From assembly GCA_000787465.1 (NCBI GenBank), contig JSYX01000151.1:1-59583 (forward strand): a stretch of 59,583 nt of DNA, given 5' to 3'. Positions 24,576 to 37,317 of the stretch are shown piece after piece (position 1 is the stretch's first letter; each line of letters begins with the position of its first letter). A program made the position numbers and the translations under genes. This DNA comes from Thermomucor indicae-seudaticae. Taxonomy: Eukaryota > Mucoromycota > Mucoromycetes > Mucorales > Lichtheimiaceae. The notes under the pieces were generated by a model. It ran no database searches. It saw nothing but the letters and a program-made list of their open reading frames with translations, and was not told where the DNA came from.

Positions 24576-26100
24576 ATGGCAAACTTGCTCACGATCAACA
24601 GCAGCCCCGGTGCATGCGACGACACGCTCGATATTGATGCTCTCTTCCGAGAACAACTGGCTCCTTTACTGCAAAAGTTCAAGTACCGGCTATCGCAATT
24701 TGAGCAGTCGGTGAACAATGACAGTAAGCGCTTGCAAAAGTACAGCCGAGCCAAGATTAAGCGTGCGTACACGTTGCTCGAGACGCTGGACAAGGAATGG
24801 CACCGTCGCTGGCAAATGTGCTCAGTTGTCGATAACAACAACAGAAAGCAGCAACAACAAACGATGGTGTTCTCGTTCCTGATGCAAACGCTAGAGCAAT
24901 CCCTGGCCGACTTGTCGGAAAAGTATCACGAGCTCGAAGCTACACTTGTAAAGTCAGACGACTACTTTGAGGCTAGACTGGATGATACGATAGACGCCAT
25001 GATGACCAAAATCGAAGAAGTCGACGGCAAAATTTCAGACGCGATAGACCGCGCCATAGAGATGCGGAACAAGGTGCATGAGAAGATCCATGAAGTCGCA
25101 GGCCGGGCCAGCGAGCAAATGGACATCCTGAAGCATGCTATGGCCAAAGGAGCCAAGCAATTACTGCACTATGAGGAATTGCCCGCTGCCTGGAGAAATA
25201 ATAAGGTAACAAGATCACCATCATTGCCCGGACTATTCAGTATTAACACTTATGTAACAGTACATCCATACCGGTTATCGATTCTTATCGACTCCGGCAC
25301 AATGCTGGCACTCGCTCCTCTACCTGCACAATGAAACAGGCAACATTTATACGCATCTTGTCGGTTTTCTCGTCTTCTTATCCATCGGCATTTATGAACT
25401 CTTTTATTCCTCACTCTTGTCTGAAGCGCCAGCCATCGACCGCGTCATCTTCGCCATCTTCTTTTGCGCAGCCTGCAAGTGCTTAATGTGTTCCACTGTG
25501 TGGCATACGCTTTCAGGCATCAACGACTATCATCTCTTTAAGCGGGTGGCGTGTCTGGATTATGTCGGCATTTCGGTGCTCATCTGCGCAAGCGTAGTGC
25601 TGACAGAATATTACGGATTCTACTGCAATGATATGTGGCGCAATACGTACATGCTCGGCACGGGCACTCTGGCGATTATCGGCATTATTATACCTTTCAT
25701 GGACTGGTTTGAGAGACATGGTAAGGTTTTCTCCCATTCTTGGCATTCGGCTTAACTAAGGTTGCGGTTTATAGAAATGAAGTGGCTGCGCATTGCCTTC
25801 TTCATTACGCTGGCTGCGTCAGGTGCCTTCCCACTCGGCCATCTATTCTCTGTTTATGGTTATAGAACGCTGATGGACTGGCTGTCTCCGGTACTCAAGT
25901 CGATCGGATGCTACCTTCTCGGTGTTGTTGTCTATGGGAACCAATGGCCAGAAGCCTTCTGGCCGGGCAAGTTTGATCACCTCGGACACTCTCACCAGTT
26001 ATGGCACCTATTTGTCTGCGGCGGGATATGGTATCATTACACTGCTGCAGTCAGTTTCTTTGCCCAACGAGAAGCGCTCGGACTGTGTCAAGTAGCATGA
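24576..26100 (+). CDS. PAQR/Izh family seven-helix membrane protein (Izh3-like)
   Basis: Three exons (24576-25205, 25261-25720, 25775-26100) give 471 residues. The first 205 residues are soluble and largely helical, with heptad-like coiled-coil stretches. The membrane part starts with YIHTGYRF, HSLLYLHNETGNIYTHL and continues through CSTVWHTLSG and YYGFYCN to GHSHQLWHLFV, which are the conserved PAQR blocks. His residues in HTLSG and GHSHQLWH form the zinc site expected of this hydrolase-like fold. Yeast Izh proteins affect zinc and sterol homeostasis, and the animal relatives are adiponectin and progestin receptors. The long soluble N-terminus resembles yeast Izh3 rather than Izh1/2/4. The first intron falls exactly at the soluble-membrane boundary. 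Confidence 0.9.
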
Positions 26101-26590
26101 ACAAATACCACAGACAACCCTCTGTTCTTCCCTAGACAATTCCTCCTTTTTTCATTATTAGTCTCCAGAGCATATTACTTCTTTATTACATACACATTTT
26201 GCAGTTTGACGATAACAACGTTTAGAGAGATAACTGCGCCACGACAGCAGCATGGTTCCTCTTTTGGAGCGTAGTAATTAATAAGCATAAGGGTGCAGGG
26301 TTCAGTGTGCGTGCATGATCATTCTTATATTACCTGCTTCGTGCATTCGTTGGTTGGTTGGATGGACCCTGCACTGCATTATGGCGTCTCGAAAGGCAAA
26401 GATGTTGGGGGAAAGATGCACCCTGACGCCCATGACCTGTATCACAAGGTTCAAGCAAAATGTTCTCATGCTCAGGACTATTGTTGTCTCTGTTCCTCGA
26501 CGTCATTATTTTTTCCCCTTTTCACTCGTTTTCCTTCTTCTTCTCTTCCCTTCTTCCTCTCTTTTGTCTTTTTCGGATCAAAGTCTCGAA
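26101..26590. other. Spacer and bHLH promoter / 5' leader
   Basis: The interval contains the 3' end of the PAQR gene and the promoter of the bHLH gene. CT-rich tracts precede the bHLH start (about 26500-26580). A longer upstream in-frame Met exists at 26315, but the intervening sequence is hydrophobic and low-complexity, unlike the rest of the protein, so I treat it as leader. Confidence 0.45.
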
Positions 26591-27616
26591 ATGTACAATG
26601 TGCAATTCCAACACCCGTCGTTTGGGCCACCACAGCGACAACAACCACAACAGCAGCACCAACAACAGGATACTATGGGTTCGCCTTTGACGACATCCTC
26701 GCTCGACTCGCCCCCACACCCGCAGCATCAAAAACTCCAATCCATGATGTCCTTTAATGGTAACCCTCCAGCTTCGCCCAAACCTTATCCGTCTTCTTCG
26801 TCTACCTCAGCGTCTTCTTCAAGAGTCTATCATCCGTACAACACTCCCACGCCAAACTTTTCACAGCCGGCCCAACAAGCACAAGCAGCAGCAGCGATGG
26901 CTGCAGCCGCTGCTGCTGCTGCTGCTTCTGGCGCCACGCCACAACCGTCCTTGCCGTCAAACACCAGAAATGATATGTACTATGCTGCTCAAACCTCGGC
27001 AGCGCCACCTGACCATCCACACTGGACTGTACCGACGTCCGCCACGACGACGTCTTCAGCAGCAACAAATGATCATTCATTCTCGACAAAGCAGCAGTCC
27101 GATCCCTCATCGATTCCGACGGGTTATGAAGATGAAGCGCAACAGCGACAGTAAGTAGGAGGCGATTGGTGACTGGACTATGGGAGGAACACGTGAGTTA
27201 AAGTTGGTCCCGATTAAAATAGCATGCAGCAACTTTTTGAGAAGAAACGACGAAGGAGAGAATCGCATAATGCAGTAGAGCGTCGGCGACGCGATAATAT
27301 AAATGAACGCATCAATGAGCTTGCGACGCTTCTACCGGACCGAGACGCGACAAAGGCCAACAAGGGCATGATTCTGAGAAAATCAGTCGATCATATACGT
27401 ATCTTGCATGAAAAGCTCGGTCAATATCAACGACGTATACAAGAACTCGAGAACTTGGTGGAAATGTACCGTATGCGTAGTGGTGGCAACTTGGGCATGG
27501 ATCGTCAAGAGGCCCATGCAGCAGCGGCAGCGACCATGATACCTTCAGGTCATCCATTAGACTTATCGAGTATGCAGCCACATCTTGGCCATGATCCATT
27601 CCGACGAGATGGTTGA
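26591..27616 (+). CDS. bHLH transcription factor
   Basis: Two exons (26591-27150 and 27223-27616) give 317 residues. Residues 1-185 are low-complexity: Gln-rich (near 15-30), Ser-rich and an alanine run encoded by GCN repeats at about 26884-26930. The bHLH domain is in exon 2: basic region KKRRRRESHNAVERRRRDNI, helix 1 NERINELATLLP, loop, helix 2 KGMILRKSVDHIRIL, followed by a leucine-containing helix (QYQRRIQELENLVEMYRM). His, Glu and Arg at the E-box-contacting positions (H..ER.RR) predict binding to CANNTG, probably CACGTG as in the MITF/TFE/USF group. The single intron contains one CACGTG at 27190-27195. Downstream it converges on ASCC1, with stops 207 bases apart. Confidence 0.88.
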
Positions 27617-27822
27617 CCTAGCCTGTAAACAGTCTTTTGATCTTTTTGCCCCCCTTCTTGTCTATACCTTATGTATTCCGTATGTGTTGTATCTCTATAT
27701 ACCTTCCCTGACTCAACACCCCCTGCTGCGCTTTTTCCTACTATATGCATTATATATTCTTATATGGGCATTGCACCATTGTACTCTAAATTTCAACTGA
27801 AAACAGAAAGTTCCCATTTCAT

Positions 27823-29200
27823 TTAATCTGTATCGTGGCCAAGCGATATCGATCCTTCGCTGGTATAAGTCCCACCTGGCCCGGTACGACCCATTTTCAT
27901 TAAATGGAGCTTATCCAACTGGACAGTACCAAAATCTAGATCGCCGAACTCCTTCAAGATGGGTCGAGCATCAAACGGTTTCCGTTTTTCTTTCGATGAT
28001 TCGTTTTTGCGATGGCTTGTGTTGATCAATGTGACATGCATCTACGAAAATAAAAGAGGTGAGCGCGCGGATTCGGTCGGACCGATACCCGTTATCAACG
28101 TGCCTTCAGGGGTCGGTCATCGCGTATCATGAGATCCTCTTGCACCATCTTGTCAATAAGTGCAGCTATCAAGAAAAGGAGCTTTGTTATTAAGTTGTCA
28201 TCGTGCAAAAGAGATTGAGTTTTTCACATTACCACTGAATCGACTGAGGGCTTCACCTTCTTCCTCTTTTGGCTCAATGTATAATACATGGGCGTGTTCT
28301 GGATGTGCTTTCGTTACACCCCGCACGATGTCATATAGAAGCTTCACTTACCGGGATCCGACTGCATAATGCGAAGTTGTTTCAACTGTACCGTAGGAAA
28401 CCTCTTCTTGTTCGAGAGGAGGTGCTCTTTGACGAGCAACGGTCCTTGAGTTTTCAAGAAGCGCACGGCCCGCTCAATCTCTGCCTGATCAAGCAGCTTA
28501 CATACGCCCAATGTGATATGCAAATTCTCAGGGATTACCAAAATGGATGGATCGATGCCATCACATGAATAGCCAGGTGACAAGATCGCAGACTGGAACT
28601 CTGTCAGTTTCCGGGTCGCAAAGGCAGATACAATCGGTAACGATATAAAGTGAGTCGGCCTCGAAGTTTCGAAAGCTCGCTGAATCATTTGGTCGATCAC
28701 TTTTTTTGCCTTTTCAATCTTGTCGATTGTACCCTTAATCATGATCGTATCCCTTTCCCGGTTAATGTCAATGCGTGTACCGGTTTCGATACGAATACGT
28801 TTCAGTGTGCTGCCTTTCTTGCCTGCATACGCAATATGTTTAGCGTTTCTATCCCACTGTTGTTTTCTTCTTAATAAACCAACCAATCAATAAGCCATGG
28901 TATCGGGGCTGGACAGGATGATGGTACGTAACAATTTCCTCTGTGTAGATGGTCTCATCGTCCGAGACTGCATGAGGGAGGAGGGATCAGCGAACAAAAG
29001 AGGAATGCACCCCCATGCATAAGTCATTCCCAATCGAGCAATTGTTTACCAGATCGACGACGTCTGTTGATATGAGAAGCAGCCTGAAGCGACTGCGTAG
29101 ACACACGGTATTGTCTGCCTTGCACTTTCACGATGCTCATGCCTTGCATGGACTTGAAGACTCGAGAGGCATGTTGCTGGCTGCTGCTACCGGAAGCCAT
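27823..29200 (-). CDS. ASCC1-like KH and 2H-phosphoesterase protein
   Basis: Six exons (29200-29050, 28967-28884, 28822-28352, 28307-28233, 28165-28104, 28041-27823) give 353 residues. An N-terminal RNA-binding KH domain (IVTYHHPVQPRYHGLLIG then KKGSTLKRIRIETGTRIDI) is split by an intron inside the GxxG loop. A 2H/LigT-like domain follows, with its two H-x-T/S motifs as LHITLGV and MHVTLINTSHR. This is the architecture of activating signal cointegrator complex subunit 1, which works with the ASCC helicase in alkylation-damage repair and transcription in animals. Exon 5 ends at a GC donor (AAG|GCACGT), giving a GC-AG intron 28103-28042. The start at 29200 was chosen because it restores an open first exon before a good GTAAAC donor. 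Confidence 0.86.
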
Positions 29201-29696
29201 AACGGGAAGAGAAATTTTCGTTCAAGAGCTGCCCTGTACACTTGCCATTCTATACAACTTTGATATACAGTGTAAAACTCAATGATTTTTTATTCTTGAT
29301 CGATACCATATCCCGCTATTCTACAACTGGTATTACGTGGAAGCGATGATACCATGCCTTCCAGGTTATCTGGCATTTGTACAGTCACGAGAAGTTGCAC
29401 TGGGCGAAGAGCGTTTTTCCAAAAGGGGTAAAATAAAAGAAAACTTCTTTGATCGCAGTGCCCAGTGATGCCAATCATGGCGTTCCAGCGGACGAGAGAG
29501 GCTCCCATGGATTTCGAGTACGATCATCGCCCATTTCCTGCCTTCAATATCTTTACGATGGCTGCTGCTCACGAGAAGAAGCAAGACACAGGTGAGTGCT
29601 TCGTGTCCCACTGATCTTTGCCGTTCCAACAAAAAGGCTGAAGGGAACCGATGAATAGATCCCGAGCCAATAACATCAATTAAACCACGACAACCT
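29201..29696. other. Divergent promoter between ASCC1 and Brl1-like gene
   Basis: The 496-base head-to-head region probably holds both promoters. A reverse frame around 29290-29632 lacks motifs and is not called. Confidence 0.4.
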
Positions 29697-30788
29697 ATGC
29701 TACCTAAATCATTTTATACTACGCTAGAGAAGACGTCGACCGCGGCCACGCAGGAAGTGGCAGCGCGATTAAGCAGTATGCGCCTAGACGATAACAACAA
29801 GACGGAGCCTCCAGACGATAAACCGCGGGAGGACAGTAATAATGAACCTGCACAAGCAACAGCAACAATAAAAGAACCAGACACGACACAAACAGACGAC
29901 GACGATAACAACAACACTACTAATGAGGACGTCTGCATTCAACCTTCTACTAAAGTTCCCGAATCCCCTTCTTCGACCTCCCACCATTTGCATCAACACA
30001 TTTACCCGCCCTCTCATGATCCCGAACTTCAAAGACATCAATGGACACTTTTGCTATCAGGGTAAATGCTTCCGGGATCGCGTATACGTCTGCCTGGAAA
30101 AACAAATCTCATATTGTTCGCTTGACTAGGGTTTTGCAGATGGGATGCAATATGGTGCTTTTTGCCATGGTTGTCTATATCACTGTTCAGTTTGCAATCG
30201 CCTTAAAGCACGATGTGGCTATCAAGATGATTGCGTATGAATCAGGTAAAGACCCGCCAGGCGTTTTCTTGCCATGGTTTTGAGCGTCTGACTGAGGCTG
30301 TTTGGCGCAGATCGACTGGAAGAGCATTATCATTGTCAGGCAGAATATATAAAGAACCAATGTGACCCGTCTACACGAGCGCCTGCAATAGACGAACTGT
30401 GTAGACAGTGGCAGCAGTGCTTATATCGCCCTCTGTGGACTGGAAAGTAAGGCATTTCATTTGCAACAGGCTGGTACAAATAATTGGTAGTTAAACCGAG
30501 TCTCTGTGTGTAGGACACTGGTGCTGGCGGAAACGTTGGCTGAAATGGCCAATGGGTTTGTCGACAAGATATCGGTTAAGACAATGGTAAGCGATTAGAT
30601 ACAAAAAGAGGCTCGGGTATACATAAGCTAACGACTTGTAGTTTTTTGTATTATCATTACTAATGACGTCTATTTGGGCTTCGAGCGTGAAGTCCTCCTC
30701 GAAGGCGAGCGTGGCGAGCTTACGAGAGGTCCCAAAAATGGTCGGATACCAGGAGAATAGGCCAAAAGAAATTGCATGGCATCAATAA
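29697..30788 (+). CDS. Brl1/Brr6-type nuclear envelope protein
   Basis: Five exons (29697-30061, 30130-30245, 30311-30446, 30514-30586, 30642-30788) give 278 residues. About 115 hydrophilic, Asp/Asn/Thr-rich residues lead to a first membrane segment (MVLFAMVVYITVQF). The Brr6 domain follows, with its conserved cysteines in YHCQAEYIKNQC, ELCRQW and QQCLYR, the ETLAEMANGFVDKISVKTM block and a second membrane segment (FFVLSLLMTSIWA). Brr6 and Brl1 act at the nuclear envelope in pore-complex assembly and lipid homeostasis, and two Cys pairs form disulfides in the perinuclear lumen (family knowledge). This single gene could be the only family member, so I leave the symbol open. Confidence 0.85.
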
Positions 30789-31028
30789 ATCTTGTACATT
30801 CTTGCCTATGCTAAGTTATACCCCAATAAGTTTTGGATTCGATTTCCCATTATATAGCCTGTAAGCTATACGTGAGACATGCTCCAATAAGCTACGTTAT
30901 AACTTTCGCTGGAAACGGAGGCCATACCAAGAGGACTGTAACTGCATTGCGCTTCGGTGTTTAAAAATTATGTCTATGTGTTGCCCCGTTTCTCGCTGCT
31001 GTTATCTGCACTTGAACACACTTCACTC

Positions 31029-32464
31029 ATGCAACCGTTTAACAAATACTATCCACCGGACTGGACACCCGATAAAGTATGTAGACCAAACGATAAGAGA
31101 GATTGTCTTCTCTAAAGGCTGACATACTTGTGTGGAAAGGGATCTGTCAATAAATTTATTGGGAAACATCCACTTGGCGATCGTGCACGGAAGATCGATC
31201 AAGGCATTCTTATAGTCAGGTGCGCTCAACTTCCTTGCCATCTTCATTTGACGTTTCTTTTTCTTTATTCGCGGTATGCCATTTGTGGTTGAAAGAGAAC
31301 AATACTTATCTTTCTTCTTCTTGGGGTTGAACAAATTCGTCAAGATTTGAGCTGCCATTTAACATTTGGTGTACAGGATGTGACAACCATATCGGCAAAG
31401 GTACAGAAGTGTCATACGTATATTATACGCCGAAAGGTATACTCATGTGCTTTCCTTTTCCAGGCGTTCGTTATAATGCAGAAAAGAAAAAGATTGGCAA
31501 CTATTACAGTACGCCAATCCTCCAGTTTCGTATGCGGTGTCACTTGTGCAGCAATTGGATCGAAATCCATACAGATCCCAAGGTAAGGGGACGACAAGTG
31601 TGAGAGATAGATTGCATAGCTTATATGTAACATGAGGTTAGAATGCTGCATATGTGGTAGTGAGCGGGGCACGTAAAAAGGTCGAGGAATGGGAACCCGA
31701 AGACAGTGAAGTGATCCGCTTAAAAGATGAAGAGACCAAAGAACGACTTGAGAATGACCCGATGTTTCGACTGGAGCATGAAGTCCAGGACAAGGTGGTG
31801 GCCGAAGAAAAGATACCAGTGTTAACACAACTCCAACGGCTCAATGATGTCCACTGGAGTGATCCATATACCCGCTCACAGCAGCTCCGTCGCAAGTTCC
31901 GAGAAGAGAAAAAAAGAGAAAAGGCAGTCAAGGAAGTGACAGAACGGTTACGGGATAAGCATTCTTTACATATCGATTTGCTGCCGGAATCACCGACCGA
32001 CCAGTTGCAAGCTCAAATGGTGCATTATGGAGGTAAAAGGCTGATACTGTTTTAGGTAGTCTAAGGCGGTGTTTTCAATGTCTTTCTTTTTGTTTGCAGG
32101 TGCCGTAAGGATGGATGCGGATAAACGAAAATTGGAAACAACAGTGGCACCGCTTTTCAAAGGGAAAAAGAAGTTAAAAGCGAGTACTGCGGCTCAGGAA
32201 CTTGGTCTTCGAGCGGCCATGCGGACAAAGCTCAAGACAGACCCATTCTTGAAAGGTGCGGATTTTATCAAAAAGACAGAACCGCAATCACAAGCTCCCG
32301 TGGATAATGTACTTGTTAAACCCGTAAAGAAGGATCAAGGTATGTCAAAGGTAGGAATAAGTCATGTGAATTGGTTTCTAACACGAACACGCTATCCAGA
32401 CAATGACAGCAACAGCCAGAAGCAGCTACCTTTAGTATCGTATACTGGGTCTGATTCTGAGTGA
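31029..32464 (+). CDS. CWC16 family splicing factor (Saf4/CCDC130)
   Basis: Seven exons (31029-31076, 31140-31219, 31345-31400, 31464-31582, 31642-32032, 32100-32339, 32400-32464) give 332 residues. The N-terminus NKYYPPDWTP, then HPLGDRARKIDQGILIVRFE, the four-cysteine module CTGCDNHIG / CHLCSNWIE and GVRYNAEKKKIGNYY match CCDC130/Saf4 closely. A charged helical tail follows. Yju2/Saf4 proteins associate with the spliceosome around the catalytic steps; Saf4 is linked to splice-site proofreading. The last intron (32340-32399) is exactly 60 nt and has no stop in frame, so retention would simply insert 20 residues. Confidence 0.92.
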
Positions 32465-33079
32465 TACTAGTACATATTGAAAACGAAGCTACCACTCTTT
32501 AAGTTCTATCATCTGCATCCATGCAATAACAATCCATGCCCAGAAAGTGCGCCTGATAAATCGCGCTTTAAAGTGATGTTTGCGTCGAACCAAAGTGCTC
32601 ACCTGCGCTGACCGGCGTTCAATGTTGCTTCAGAAGCATAATTTGTACTGTGTTCAATTTAGATTCGTCTGCCCGGATTTACTTCTGCCTTACTCTTGCA
32701 AATTTGGTTTCAGTCAAGTCAAATCAAAAAGCCTGTCCAGACGTGTAGTCAGACGACCACTAGCATTAACGAAAAGATCGTTACAAGAAGCGACTGAGCT
32801 CCTCGGACAGCATCAGCAATAGGCTAATAATGAAGATTTTGGAGTTGCTCTTACGGTAAGCTCTTCTTTATTAGCTCTTGGTTTAATGCATGTGGTAAAC
32901 TACTTTACATCCAAAATGGTGTGCGACAACTAATGGCAAGTAGAGAGTAAAAGTAAAGTCTGCAAGAGCGGGATAGGTCTTCCTTTCAGTTGACGCAATT
33001 TCGATCAGCGCAGAAAGGTTAGTTCATATTTACACATTGAGCAAAAAGAGAGGGCGATGTAATAATTATGACGACTTTT
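32465..33079. other. Tail-to-tail spacer
   Basis: This is the 3' flank of saf4 and of the reverse-strand gene at 33080-33901. The forward frame at 32580-32822 shows no motif and is not called. Confidence 0.4.
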
Positions 33080-33901
33080 TCATGGTTGGACCTCTTCCAT
33101 GATGTGATATGGATTGCAAGGGTTGATGGTTACGTTCTCGACAGCGAGCAAAAGTTGAGCAGGGGATGTGGATTGTTGTACGGCGTCGTTGGATCCCATC
33201 GTGTATATCATGACTTCAACGAACAGTGGAAACTGCTGGAAAAAGTCTTCCATATCTTCTGTGATCAATGGTTGGCCGTCCTGCATTTGGTGATAAGTAT
33301 AGACATGACCTGTTCGGACCTTGATAAGAATCCTGGAGAGGCCTGTCATGGTGGCTGGTCTTGATTTGAGTTTATTGATGATATCTTCAGCCAATAGTTC
33401 GACGCTATCTTCAAGGATCGGTAATCGTTCGTACGCACAAGAGGTCGGATGACGATAAATCTTGTTCTCCAGCCATTCTTCGAAAACCCGAGAAATGAGC
33501 GAAGCTCCTTTGGTATTTGTATTACCAAGAGTCGGTAACTGGATGCGTACATACGATCATGGTAAGCTGGGAGGGATTTCTACCTCGCTTGGAAAGTCCT
33601 ACGTTACCGAAATGAAGCGGTTCCCGCCGTCCATAAAATAGGTGTTCTGGTGCCGAGAGACACGGGCATCGGTTGGGTCCAACATTTCTTGTTCGAAACT
33701 GACGATATCTTGATCTATACTTGGAAAGCATGCGTGGTTGTCCGTCGAGTCAGCGATCGTACTGAGCGTAGCACCCGTTGTGGTTTCTGTCTCGTCGTCG
33801 AAATAATCCTCTTCCTCATACCGGGCGTAAATTCTTGAAGATGGAATAGGGATAGGTGCGGTCTTTTGAACCTCGCTGGCAGGTTGGTGTACTTCTATCA
33901 T
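33080..33901 (-). CDS. Unrecognised conserved-looking two-exon protein
   Basis: Two exons (33901-33608 and 33538-33080) join at a GTAACG donor and a CATCCAG acceptor to give 250 residues. The N-terminal 85 residues are acidic and probably disordered (YEEEDYFDDETETTT). The C-terminal 150 residues look folded: alternating hydrophobic strands and helices, with blocks TNTKGASLISRVFEEWLEN, LEDSVELLAEDIINKLKSR and SRILIKVRTGHVYTYHQM. I do not recognise the family. The helix-strand order recalls tunnelling-fold (FolB-like) enzymes, but I see no catalytic signature, so that is only a suggestion. Codon use and the clean splice suggest a real gene. Confidence 0.6.
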
Positions 33902-36900
33902 CGGATCAGAACGGTTATGAACACATAACGAAGCAAGTTATATATTTATATATATACCAGCGAACATTTGGCTTTTGGATAGAAAAGAGAAAAGAAGTGG
34001 GAGAGAAAGCAAGTGCAGTGAAACTTTCTATTTGGGTTCCGCGGAAGATCATTGATTACCCTATCGGGTTATCTTCATCTGTCACTTCGACACCATGCTG
34101 ACATCGCTGTAGAAGGGGGGGTATGTCATACAACAAGGGTCAAAGCTGCACAGTTATCAGAACCTGCATCTAAAGCAGTTTTTCCGGCGCTTCTGTAAGG
34201 TTTCCCTGTCTGCCGTTGCTTTAATCCCACAATTCGGTCCGCGAAATCTCCAATGCTTGTTCACGATCGGGACAATGGTGAACTTTAAATTTTCACGCGA
34301 TAAACGGAAAGTGAAAAACCAGAGAAGGTCATGGAGGCTCCTTCAGCTGACTTCATGTTGACCTCGACAGAGAGAGTTTTTCTCAATGTCGAGTGTTGAT
34401 GCCTTCCAAACTTTCTGTCGTCGCCAGAAAGAAGCAAAGCTATCATAGTACGTTGGGTGGGCCTTTCTTTACACCATCCAGGGTCTCCAATCGGCTTCAC
34501 AGTCGTGGCCCCCTTTTATTCAACACCCCTTGCAGGGAAAAGAGCGGGAATATTACGTTGGTCGATCCAGGAACTGTGTGGTCACAGACAACAAACCATA
34601 TTATTTATTAGCACATGGCTCGGGTCACAACTGTTAAGCTTTCCGGTTCCCCGCTTCCTATGTATTATGATACTTTATCGATGAAGAGTGTGGGTGAATC
34701 ACGGGGCTCCGCCACATGAATGGGAGATGGGATGATATATGGCTTACACTTTTATTTTTCTGCCGACTCCGTGTGAAACCCGGGACAATCCAGCAAAAAA
34801 GGCATTCTTTTGAGCCATTGTTTTCACTGGAGTTCTGTATATGTACAGACCGTAATGACTAATCGAATCAGCATTTTCAGCGCTTAGACTTGACGGCGAT
34901 GTTAAATGCTCGTTGATCGATCTTATCCAGAGCGATAATAGATAGCGATCCGCTATGTGCTACTTGTTATTCGCCGAATCGGCTGTTTACCATTTTTACA
35001 AGATCTTGATAAGTGTGTCACCGACAGAACACTATTATCGATATTTTTTATCTCTTATTGATCTGTCCTACGGCTTGGTTCCGGATCTCTCGCCAACCTG
35101 TGCAACGGTGACCTGAATGCTGGCTGCTTTTCACTGCCTTGATCTCTTCACGATTTCGCGCTCAATGAAGTTTTCTTTAGAGCGATAGTCAGCAAAAAGT
35201 CGCGCTGCCGGAATGCGTTCCTGTGGAAGATAACGGGGTCGGATTATAACTCTCAGATTTGTTCGTCTGTCGCCAACATCAGTTAGCGCTGTTCTCTTTT
35301 ATCCGTCTGCTTATGCCTGAGATTTTGAGGTCAAAAGAAAGACGGGGCGTAATCCTAGCATCCCGATGCTCGCTTACGATAATGTTGCCGTATAAAAGCC
35401 GGGATCAAATTGAGCTTTGGGATATAAAAGAGAACAACTTACCAGTCGTAGATGCTCTTAACTAACAGTTTTACTGCACGGATATTAAAGAAAGCAACCT
35501 TGCCATATCCAATGCCCTTCCAGGATTGCAACTATCTGGAACTCACACATTGGCCTTTACCTTCGCTGGTTCAATGCCAGACGTGCACTTGCGACTCAGC
35601 TCTGCTGTAACGAGGTTCATTGCTTTACTGTACCGAAGGAAAGAATCCGTTGGCACTTGAACCGGAGCTGTGAACCTCTCGTTCTCTTGCGCAGAATTAG
35701 TGAGAAAGCTGCTTATAGCCTAGTACTTTGAAAGTCCCAGCTAGAGATAATGTCTTTGCACATTTACAGTTTATGCAACTAAACATCGCGTTGTAGTACA
35801 GTCAAGTTTGCAGTGAATGTAAAATGCAAATAGGATGCAGAAAAGATCGAATATGCAGGAAGAGAATGTACTATTTACGAATGAGTACAGCAGCTTTTGG
35901 ACAAGGAGGATTTCCTTACCGTTTACGTCAACCCAATTCTGTTACGGGGAGGGAGGGAAAAGTTGGGGCTGTCATCGCATACTCTTTGCACAGTCGTAAA
36001 CATTTCCTGCAGGCGTTATATGAATGCCAACAAGCACTTATGTCGTGTACGCCCAAGAGAGAGGCAACCAGGGCACTTTGAAAACGAAAGTGGACGTCAT
36101 GGGCAGCAGCAAGCAAATATATAGAAAAGCTTACCTTTCATTGTGATTAAAGACGTCCAAAGAGGAAAAAGGACAATGGTTGCTTCCGCTCTTATATACG
36201 CATCGAAAGATGCGACACGTCATATTGGGAATTTGCCCAATAACAGGATGCAACATTCCATATATGCTGCAATCGGTTCGATTATTTTCATTATATGCTT
36301 GATAAGGAAAGGCACCCGTTCGGTTGCGCTTGCTCTTTGACTGGTTCATGTGCAATAGCACGTCATACAAAAATACGGAAGCTTGCTGTCACCTTATCGG
36401 CAAACGCGCTGACTAAGGGAGTGAAAACATGGCGTGTTGTCAATCTATGAGTCCGCTCTGTCCAGGTGCTCGGCAAGAGCAGCAAGTTCCTTTTGCTTCC
36501 TACGGAAAAGCTACCCTCTTGAAGAGCTCACCTGGAAACCAGTCGGGAAGCTCGCGTACGCCTCCATGATTGCTGGCGAGGTCGACGCGGCACGAAGCCG
36601 TACACAATCAACGACACGTATCCGCTGTGTTAAAAAGCAGTAAAAAGATCAATCGAAACCTTTTCCTTACTCTCGACTTTTCTCTTGACTGGTGAACATA
36701 CTCTATGTTGAGAAATTAAGTGAGATGAGAGAGAGCGTATGGCGCGCTTACGATAGGTTGATCCGCGACAACGCGGTCAAGTCCATAGACCACGAATTCA
36801 AGAGTACGATCCAAACCGTCACGCAGCAAACCCAAGACTACGGCAATATTTTAAGGTACGCACACTATGAAGCAAACTCATTTTAAAGACGCAAAGCATT

Positions 36901-37317
36901 GTAAATATGTACGCAAAAACCCTCTTTCACGAGCATAAATGTTTGAACAAGTAGCGCATAGCAAATCAAAGAGAAAGCGCTAAGAGGTCCGCCACAAATG
37001 CAAATTGCAAGGAGAAATCCTGTACTATGAACCGCACCATATCCGCCCCGAAACCGGTATAAAGTATTCGTCGTCTAGCTTACAGTCTACAAGCAAATGG
37101 TCTCCAGACATTCTCTTTTCACGAAAAGATACCTCTTGATCACAGACGCAATTCCTTAACGAGTTCCTCCTCTGGTTCCCGACCCAATGAGCTGGCTGTA
37201 ATTGACAAACGCGGAAAAACGTTTAATAAAAGCAATCTTGTTTGCTCCAAGACATTTCTAGTGTTCGGATGGTTTAATAGGACGTATTAGAGAGGAAGAT
37301 CAAAAGGGGAGTTGCAT
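33902..37317. other. 3.4-kb gene-poor region
   Basis: Only short, non-conserved frames are present. The least unlikely is forward 36692-36886 (64 residues, helical and charged, ending just past a possible GTACGC donor), which could be one exon of an unknown gene. No repeats or transposon ends were recognised. Confidence 0.4.

Noticed and set aside
26315..26590. N-terminal extension of the bHLH protein
   Set aside because: In frame, but hydrophobic and rich in CT-derived Ser/Leu/Phe runs unlike a regulator; MYNVQFQ at 26591 is the better start.
29714..29938. Reverse-strand Ser/Val-rich frames opposite the Brl1-like exon 1
   Set aside because: Antisense shadow of Asp/Asn/Thr-rich coding sequence.
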